Of a DNA stretch of 64,000 nt, positions 58,734 to 64,000 are shown piece by piece; the first letter of the stretch is position 1; each line of letters begins with the position of its first letter. The stretch covers positions 17,363 through 81,362 of the forward strand of contig JBFWVD010000020.1 in assembly GCA_050246915.1 (NCBI GenBank), given 5' to 3'. This DNA is from JBFWVD01 sp050246915. Its GTDB lineage: Bacteria > Actinomycetota > Acidimicrobiia > Acidimicrobiales > Ilumatobacteraceae. The position numbers and the translations under genes were made by a program. The notes beneath the pieces were generated by a model that saw nothing but the letters and a program-made list of their open reading frames with translations, was not told the origin of the DNA and ran no database searches.

Positions 58734-58739
58734 ACCCTA
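58734..58739 (-). promoter_or_regulatory. TAGGGT -10 box, leaderless FAD-oxidase gene
   Basis: On the minus strand it ends 6 nt before the GTG at 58727. Confidence 0.5.
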
Positions 58740-58894
58740 GGGGCCGATCGGCGTCGACAGCTGATGGCGGTGTCGATGGCCGGTGTCCTGGCGTGGTAGA
58801 CCAACCCCTTGCGTCGGGGAACCGTCGCCCCTCCGCACCCCACACCGGCGCGGAGGATCACGACCTGGGGGTCACACGTGAGAGGGGAAGTGTC

Positions 58895-59755
58895 GTGAAA
58901 CCTGCTCCGTTCCGGTACCACGCTCCGGACGCGATCGCGGACGTCACCTCGCTGTTGGCCGAGCACGGCGACGAGGCCAAGGTGCTCGCCGGAGGCCAGA
59001 GCCTCATCCCGGTATTGGCGTTGCGGCTCAGTCGTTTCGAACACCTCATCGACCTCAACACCGTGCAGGGTCTGTCGGGCATCGAACGCAGCAACGGGCA
59101 CGTGCGCATCGGCGCCACCACCCGCCAGAGTGCCGTCGAACGGTCGTCCGAAGTAGCGAGCTCGGTGCCGCTGTTGTCGCGTGCCACGCCCTTCATCGGT
59201 CATTTCCAGATCCGCAACCGCGGCACGCTCGGCGGCTCCATCGCCCACGCCGATCCGGCCTCGGAGTACCCGGCCGTGGCGCTCGCGCTCGACGCCGAGA
59301 TCGAGGCCACCGGGCCTGGCGGAGTTCGGGTCATCGCAGCTCGTGACTTCTTCGAGTCCACATGGACCACGACGCTCGCCGCTGACGAGGTCCTGACCGC
59401 GGTCAGGTTCCCGGTGTGGACCGGCCGTTGCGGCTTCGCCGTCGACGAGATCGCTCGACGCAGTGGGGACTTCGCTCTCGTCGGTGCCACCGCGTCGGTG
59501 CAGCTCGACGCCAGCGGCAAGCCCACGAAGGCAGCGATCACGATGTTCGGAGTGGGCTCCACGCCGGTCCGCTCGGCCGATGCCGAGGCTGCGGTGTTGG
59601 CGGGCGCTTCGAGCGCAGAGGTCGGCCAGGCCGCCGCCGCCGACATCACCCCCACCGACGACGTCCACGCCAGCGGCGCCTATCGCAAGAAGGTGGCGGC
59701 GGTCGTGGTGCAGCGAGTGCTCGACAAGGCGATCCAGGAGGCGACAAATGGCTGA
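58895..59755 (+). CDS. CoxM-type FAD-binding subunit, molybdenum hydroxylase family
   Basis: 286-residue FAD subunit of a CO dehydrogenase / xanthine-dehydrogenase type enzyme. The FAD motifs AGGQSLIPVLALRL and TLGGSIAHADPASE are intact, with PAPFRYHAP at the N-terminus and a CO_deh_flav_C-like tail (DVHASGAYRKKVAAVVVQRVL). The GTG at 58895 has a GAGGGGAAG site (58882-58890). Its end overlaps the start of the CoxS-type gene by 8 nt. The catalytic molybdenum subunit gene is not in the window. Confidence 0.9.
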   Translation: MKPAPFRYHAPDAIADVTSLLAEHGDEAKVLAGGQSLIPVLALRLSRFEHLIDLNTVQGLSGIERSNGHVRIGATTRQSAVERSSEVASSVPLLSRATPFIGHFQIRNRGTLGGSIAHADPASEYPAVALALDAEIEATGPGGVRVIAARDFFESTWTTTLAADEVLTAVRFPVWTGRCGFAVDEIARRSGDFALVGATASVQLDASGKPTKAAITMFGVGSTPVRSADAEAAVLAGASSAEVGQAAAADITPTDDVHASGAYRKKVAAVVVQRVLDKAIQEATNG

Positions 59756-60251
59756 CAACAACACCGCCGAGATCGCGGAGATCGCAGTGTCGGTCACCGT
59801 CAACGGCGAGCGACGCAAGGCGCTCGTCGAGCCACGCAAGACCTTGGCCGATTTCATCCGTGAGGACTGCGCACTCACCGGCACCCATCTCGCTTGCGAG
59901 CACGGCGTGTGCGGCGCCTGCACCGTCCTCGTCGACGGCGAAGCGGTGCGGTCCTGTCTGATGTTCGCCGTGCAGGCCCAGGGCCACGAGGTCACCACCG
60001 TCGAAGGGCTCACCCCCACCGATGGCACCCTCAGCGTCGTGCAGGAGGCGTTCCGGGACAACCATGGTCTCCAATGCGGATTCTGCACCCCGGGCTTCAT
60101 CGTCTCGACGACGGCGTTCCTCGCCGAGCACCCGGACCCAAGCCTGGACGAGATCAAAGAAGGCCTCTCCGGCAATCTGTGTCGCTGCACCGGCTACCAG
60201 GGCATCATTCGCGCGGTGCAGCAGGCCGCACAGGTCCTGAAGTCCACCTGA
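59748..60251 (+). CDS. CoxS-type [2Fe-2S] subunit, molybdenum hydroxylase family
   Basis: 167-residue iron-sulfur subunit. Plant-ferredoxin-like cluster: CEHGVCGACTVLVDG. Second cluster: QCGFCTPG and LCRCTGYQ. Both sets are complete, so it should carry two [2Fe-2S] centres and pass electrons from a molybdenum site to the FAD of CoxM. After it comes a perfect hairpin and a minus-strand gene, so the operon ends with no CoxL. The large subunit must be encoded elsewhere or the pair serves another partner. Confidence 0.93.
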   Translation: MADNNTAEIAEIAVSVTVNGERRKALVEPRKTLADFIREDCALTGTHLACEHGVCGACTVLVDGEAVRSCLMFAVQAQGHEVTTVEGLTPTDGTLSVVQEAFRDNHGLQCGFCTPGFIVSTTAFLAEHPDPSLDEIKEGLSGNLCRCTGYQGIIRAVQQAAQVLKST

Positions 60252-60264
60252 CGGCCTGCTTCGT

Positions 60265-60293
60265 CAACCCTGGTTGCTTGTCAACCAGGGTTG
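60265..60293. terminator. Perfect 12-bp hairpin between convergent genes
   Basis: CAACCCTGGTTG (60265-60276) and CAACCAGGGTTG (60282-60293) with a 5-nt loop, 14 bases after the CoxS stop and 28 bases beyond the stop of the universal stress protein gene. It lacks a T-run on either strand, so it may terminate both transcripts inefficiently or protect their 3' ends. Confidence 0.55.
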
Positions 60294-60321
60294 CATGCTG
60301 TTGCGAGGGGTGCAGCTGACC

Positions 60322-61215
60322 TCACCGGACCAGCACCAGCGGAGAACGCGTGTGGTGTGCGCAGTGCGTCGCCACCGATCCGAGGTGCAGACCCAGGAAT
60401 CCACCGCGACCGCGGGTGCCGACCACGAGAACGTCGCTCGGTCCCGCCGCATCGACGAGGACCTGCGATGGATCCCCCGGTGCCGTGCGTGCGTGCACGT
60501 GGGCCGGGACGTCGCCGCCGAACGCGTCGAACATGACCCGATCCAACACGACCTGAGCGTCGGCGGCCATCGCGTCGTCATCGACGTAGGAACCCGCCCG
60601 GCCGAACGGCACGAACGGCTCCCATGCATACACGACATCGACCGGCCAGTTGCGACGAGCGCCTTCTGCGGCAGCCCACTTCAACGCATGTGCGGCGGCT
60701 TCCGACCCATCGACGCCGACGATCACCGTGCCGCCCGCAGCCGACGGCTCGAGGGCCTCGACGGCTTCAGGCGGAATCAGTGCGACGGGGCACGGCGAGT
60801 GGTGGATCACCTGGTTCGACACCGAGCCGAGGATGAGCCGACGGATGCGCCCGCTCCCTCGAGTCCCCACCACGAGCAGGTCGGCGTCCTTGGCGGCCTC
60901 GCACAACATCTGAGCGGCGCCGCCCTCCGCCACGATCGTGTCGATCGGGACGTCCTTGGCCTCGGCACCGAGACCGTCGATGCACTCTTGGAGGTTGCGC
61001 ATCGTGTCAGCGCCCTGGTCGGCCATCGGTGTCACCGGGATGACGGCGCCTGGTGCCCCGGCAACGACCGGGTAGTTCCACACGCCGATCGCATCTATGC
61101 CGACTGGAGCGCTGCCGGCAACGCCGGCAGCGGCGATCTTGGCTTCACGAACGGCCCATCGCAGAGCGATCTGCGAGCCGGGCGATCCGTCGATACCTAC
61201 AACGATCCTTCGCAT
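60322..61215 (-). CDS. Tandem-domain universal stress protein
   Basis: 297 residues, two UspA domains in line. Each ends with the ATP-binding G-2x-G-9x-G(S/T) pattern: VVGTRGSGRIRRLILGSVSN in domain 1 and VVGTRGRGGFLGLHLGSVATH in domain 2. Domain starts are RRIVVGIDGSPGS and VIVGVDGSEAA. Tandem Usps of this kind occur in actinobacteria and respond to hypoxia or starvation. The ATG at 61215 has a GGAGG site 5 nt upstream; the longer frame to 61578 is not supported. Confidence 0.92.
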   Translation of the reverse strand: MRRIVVGIDGSPGSQIALRWAVREAKIAAAGVAGSAPVGIDAIGVWNYPVVAGAPGAVIPVTPMADQGADTMRNLQECIDGLGAEAKDVPIDTIVAEGGAAQMLCEAAKDADLLVVGTRGSGRIRRLILGSVSNQVIHHSPCPVALIPPEAVEALEPSAAGGTVIVGVDGSEAAAHALKWAAAEGARRNWPVDVVYAWEPFVPFGRAGSYVDDDAMAADAQVVLDRVMFDAFGGDVPAHVHARTAPGDPSQVLVDAAGPSDVLVVGTRGRGGFLGLHLGSVATHCAHHTRSPLVLVR

Positions 61216-61402
61216 CACTGCCTCCTTCGGAGCCTGTGTGCCTCGTGCGGCCGTTTCGAGGTGGCCATCGTTCGGGCAATTGCAGTGTGCGCCGCCACGG
61301 TCGAGTTGATCAGGGTCGAAGGACATCAGCTGGTCACACAGGTGGTTCCCCCCAACGGCAGTCTGACAATGGTGAAGATCACCGTGCTGCTCTTCACTCA
61401 CA

Positions 61403-63949
61403 GTGATTGGCTCCCTACTTTCGACGGCCGTGCCCCTCACAACGGTCCATCGACGCGCCGCACGGACGCGTACACAGTCCACCCGCCGAACACTGGCCAG
61501 CGCGCTCATCGCGCTGGCCCTGCTCTCCACGATCTGGGCCGTCATCGGCGCCGGACCGGCGGGAGCGCTGACGCCCACCAGCGGTTACTGGATGCTGGAT
61601 GGAACCGGGCGACTGTTCGAGTTCGGCGCGGCTGAACCACACCCGGCAGTGACCGTGGCCGCCGGAGCAACCGCCGTGAAGGTCGAGTCGACCGCCGACG
61701 GTCGTGGCGTGTGGATCGCCGACTCCCTCGGCAACGTGTACCCCCATGGCACCGCCGCGGTCTATGGCGACAAGCCGACCCTGAACGCTGGCGAGCGCAT
61801 CGTGACCTTGTCGCGCACACCGAGCGGGCTCGGCTACTGGCTCACCTCCTCGGCCGGTCGCACCTTCGCACGTGGCGACGCCACCCCCCTCGGCGACATC
61901 ACCGACTTCACCGAGAACCACGCTCCGTTGAACCAGCCGATCATCGACTCGGCCCCGACCATCGACGGAAAGGGTCTGTACCTCGTCGCGCTCGACGGTG
62001 GCGTGTTCGCCATGGGCGGCGCCAGCTTCCGCGGCTCCATGGGCGGCACCCGCCTCAACTCGCCGGTGCGTTCGCTCGTGCCCGACCCCGATGGCATCGG
62101 CTACTGGCTCATCGCCGGTGACGGTGGCGTGTTCGCCTTCGACGCCGACTTCCGCGGCTCGATGGGCGGCGCAGCACTCAACAAGCCGGTCGTCGGCATG
62201 GTGGCATTCGGCAACGGCTACCTGCAGGTGGGCGCCGACGGAGGCATCTTCAACTTCTCGAACCTCGATTTCTACGGCTCGCTCGGCGGCCAGACGCTGA
62301 CTGCCGACATCGTCGGCGTCGCGGCCTTCAACCGTCCCGCTGTTCCGGCATCGATCACCACGGCGAACCTGCCCACCGGTCGCGTCAACCAACCGTTCTC
62401 GTTCACGTTGACCGGAACCGCTTTGGCCCCCACCGTGTGGACCGTGTCGGGCTTGCCAGCCGGCTTGTCGATGACGAGTGGAGGTGTCATCACCGGTACG
62501 CCAACGGCAGCAGGTACCGCAACCGTCGTTGCCCGACTCACCGGCGATGACCTCGGCACCACCACCAAGTCGTTCTCACTCATCATCAACCCGGCGGACG
62601 CTCCGGTGGTCACCGTCACGTCACCGGCGGCCAGCGCCATGGTGGCCGGCAGTGCGACCACGATCGCCGCCACCGCCACGTCGGCGACGAGCACGATCCT
62701 GGGCGTGCAGTTCCTCGTGGACGGCGTCAACGTCGGCGCCGAGGACACGACGGTTCCGTACTCGATCGCCTGGGACACGACGACGGCCACCAACGGATCG
62801 CATGCCATCACTGCAGTCGCTCGCACGGCGACCGACACAGGGACCTCGACCGCCCGCACCGTCACGGTCAACAACGTGTCGATCGTGGCGCTCGCTCCGG
62901 TGAACCCGAACAACGGGTTCAACTGGACCGTGTCGGCCACCGTCACCGGCCAGGCAACCTCGGTTGACTTCTACGTCGACGGCGTCATCCTCAACACCCA
63001 GAACCATGGACCCGTGAGCGCCGCTGCCGGAACCTACAGCCAAGGCTTCGATGCCTGGACCCGCTCCGATGGCACCCACACACTCACTGCTGTCGCACAT
63101 CCCGTCGGTGGTTTCGCCAACGTGACGTCGGCCGCGCGAACGTTCACGATCTCGGGCTTGGCGACCGCTGGGGACTTCACCCGGCCGCTGGTGTCGCTCA
63201 CCTTCGATGACGGTTGGATCAGCCACTCCACGGTGGCCCAGCCCGCGCTCGACGCTCGTTCGATGAAGGGCACGTTCTACCTGTTGTCCGATCCGACCCA
63301 TCCGCTCGACGGCAACCGGTTCCCGTACATGTCGCTCGCCCAGTTGACCGGCCTGAGGAACGCTGGCATGGAGCTCGCGGCCCACACCATCGACCATCCA
63401 CATCTGACCGTGGCCGGTCCGGCCTACCCCGATCACAACGCGGCATGGCTGGCCGCTCAACCCGCCGGCTGGCTCACCAACACCACCGATCCGGCAACCG
63501 CCGCACTCACCCAGGCGGGTCTCGACGGACAGTTCGCCGGCGTGAACACTTGGCTGACGAACACGGTGGGAGTCGCGGGGCCGCACGGGTTCGCCTCGCC
63601 CTATGGCGAGACCGACACACGGGCGAACGCATCGATCGCCACCAACTTCTCCTACCACCGCTCGATCACGCTGGGCGAGAACCGCCGAGCCGGTTTCAAC
63701 CGGTACAACCTGCTGACGCTCAACGTCCACGACACCACCACGTGGATGGACGTCGAGGGCTGGATGGCGACGGCCCGCAAGCACAACAGCTACATCGTCA
63801 TCGTGTTCCATGATCAGGTCGCCAACCCGGCCCCTGGCAGCTACGACAACACGCCCGCCAACCTCGGCCTCATGCTCGATGCGGTGCAGCGCAGCGGCGT
63901 GACGGTTCGTACGGTGGCTGACGCGCTGACCGAAATCGCGAGCCAGTGA
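61403..63949 (+). CDS. Secreted polysaccharide deacetylase with propeller-like repeats and Ig-like domains
   Basis: 848 residues. Signal peptide in ~30-56 (LASALIALALLSTIWAVIGAGPAGA). Residues ~60-310 carry ~40-residue repeats of the GYWLIAGDGGVFAFDADFRGSMGGAALNKPVVGM kind (parts shown), which I associate with Acidimicrobiia cell-surface proteins. Two or three Ig-like domains follow (He_PIG-like GLPAGLSMTSGGVITGTPTAAGTATV and Big_9-like VQFLVDGVNVGAEDTTVPYSIAWDT). The C-terminus is a NodB deacetylase: SLTFDDGW, HTIDH and FASPYGETD. It probably binds and deacetylates a surface or environmental polysaccharide. The GTG start at 61403 has a weak ribosome binding site, so the exact start is unsure. 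Confidence 0.85.
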   Translation: MIGSLLSTAVPLTTVHRRAARTRTQSTRRTLASALIALALLSTIWAVIGAGPAGALTPTSGYWMLDGTGRLFEFGAAEPHPAVTVAAGATAVKVESTADGRGVWIADSLGNVYPHGTAAVYGDKPTLNAGERIVTLSRTPSGLGYWLTSSAGRTFARGDATPLGDITDFTENHAPLNQPIIDSAPTIDGKGLYLVALDGGVFAMGGASFRGSMGGTRLNSPVRSLVPDPDGIGYWLIAGDGGVFAFDADFRGSMGGAALNKPVVGMVAFGNGYLQVGADGGIFNFSNLDFYGSLGGQTLTADIVGVAAFNRPAVPASITTANLPTGRVNQPFSFTLTGTALAPTVWTVSGLPAGLSMTSGGVITGTPTAAGTATVVARLTGDDLGTTTKSFSLIINPADAPVVTVTSPAASAMVAGSATTIAATATSATSTILGVQFLVDGVNVGAEDTTVPYSIAWDTTTATNGSHAITAVARTATDTGTSTARTVTVNNVSIVALAPVNPNNGFNWTVSATVTGQATSVDFYVDGVILNTQNHGPVSAAAGTYSQGFDAWTRSDGTHTLTAVAHPVGGFANVTSAARTFTISGLATAGDFTRPLVSLTFDDGWISHSTVAQPALDARSMKGTFYLLSDPTHPLDGNRFPYMSLAQLTGLRNAGMELAAHTIDHPHLTVAGPAYPDHNAAWLAAQPAGWLTNTTDPATAALTQAGLDGQFAGVNTWLTNTVGVAGPHGFASPYGETDTRANASIATNFSYHRSITLGENRRAGFNRYNLLTLNVHDTTTWMDVEGWMATARKHNSYIVIVFHDQVANPAPGSYDNTPANLGLMLDAVQRSGVTVRTVADALTEIASQ

Positions 63950-64000
63950 TCTCCAGCCGATAGCGCCCGCCATTTTCGACGCGGCGTCGGCCCGGACACG

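Overview
The window is one dense stretch of a GC-rich bacterial chromosome. It carries 55 protein genes and one tRNA, most intergenic gaps are under 150 bases, and I found no transposase, integrase, phage gene or CRISPR array. It looks like Actinomycetota, most likely class Acidimicrobiia. The grounds are leaderless genes with TANNNT -10 boxes, many GTG starts, a class II DAHP synthase, a nadD / LytR_C protein / rsfS operon, a DUF4032 kinase-like protein, and a secreted deacetylase with the GYWL..DGGVF repeat I associate with Acidimicrobiia. The taxonomy is inference from these features; I could not search a database.

Layout. (1) 1-3248: a partial TPR-like gene, then four exported copper or thiol proteins (SCO1/SenC, PCuAC, a cupredoxin-like protein, a TlpA-like thioredoxin) that look like a CuA cytochrome-oxidase assembly set. 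(2) 3291-11359: a class III aminotransferase, a small unknown protein, an orphan fatty acyl-AMP ligase divergent from leuS, tRNA-Ala(GGC) with its own promoter and terminator, a Cys/Met-type PLP enzyme and an orphan Flp pilin. (3) 11404-18704: mostly minus-strand catabolic genes (N-acyl-D-amino-acid deacylase family, MBL hydrolase, two SDRs, an ABM monooxygenase, flavin reductase, thiolase, 3-hydroxybutyryl-CoA dehydrogenase). (4) 18774-25908: a Tat-exported PhoD phosphatase, the coupled nadD / degenerate LCP / rsfS operon, a primary-like sigma factor and DAHP synthase. (5) 25916-38512: serine hydrolases, an MFS and an RDD protein, a second thiolase, an MMPL transporter, a PIG-L deacetylase, a P450, a minimal zincin, thymidine kinase, a lipoprotein and a TauE/SafE protein.

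(6) 38560-44495: an amylosucrase / GH1 operon next to a LacI regulator, with GGAA/TTCC inverted repeats that look like operators, and a divergent DUF4032 protein. (7) 44502-49485: a ferric-reductase-like membrane protein, the flavin transferase ApbE and two small low-complexity membrane proteins, divergent from an OmpR/EnvZ-type two-component system. This is the most system-like unit here: an apparent flavin-based extracytoplasmic redox module with no recognisable FMN-binding-domain substrate in the window. ApbE carries four tandem 30-bp repeats over its start. (8) 49495-55411: a methyltransferase, then a MaoC / acyl-CoA dehydrogenase / acyl-CoA synthetase / acyl-CoA dehydrogenase operon of the kind used to degrade branched or sterol-side-chain acids. 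(9) 55518-64000: a SulP permease with a duplicated start region, an alkyl-DHAP-synthase-like flavoenzyme, CoxM and CoxS without CoxL, a tandem universal stress protein and a secreted NodB deacetylase.

Two architectural themes recur. At least 16 genes have a TANNNT hexamer ending 6-9 nt before the start codon, which indicates leaderless transcripts. At least seven adjacent gene pairs overlap by ATGA or GTGA, which indicates translational coupling.
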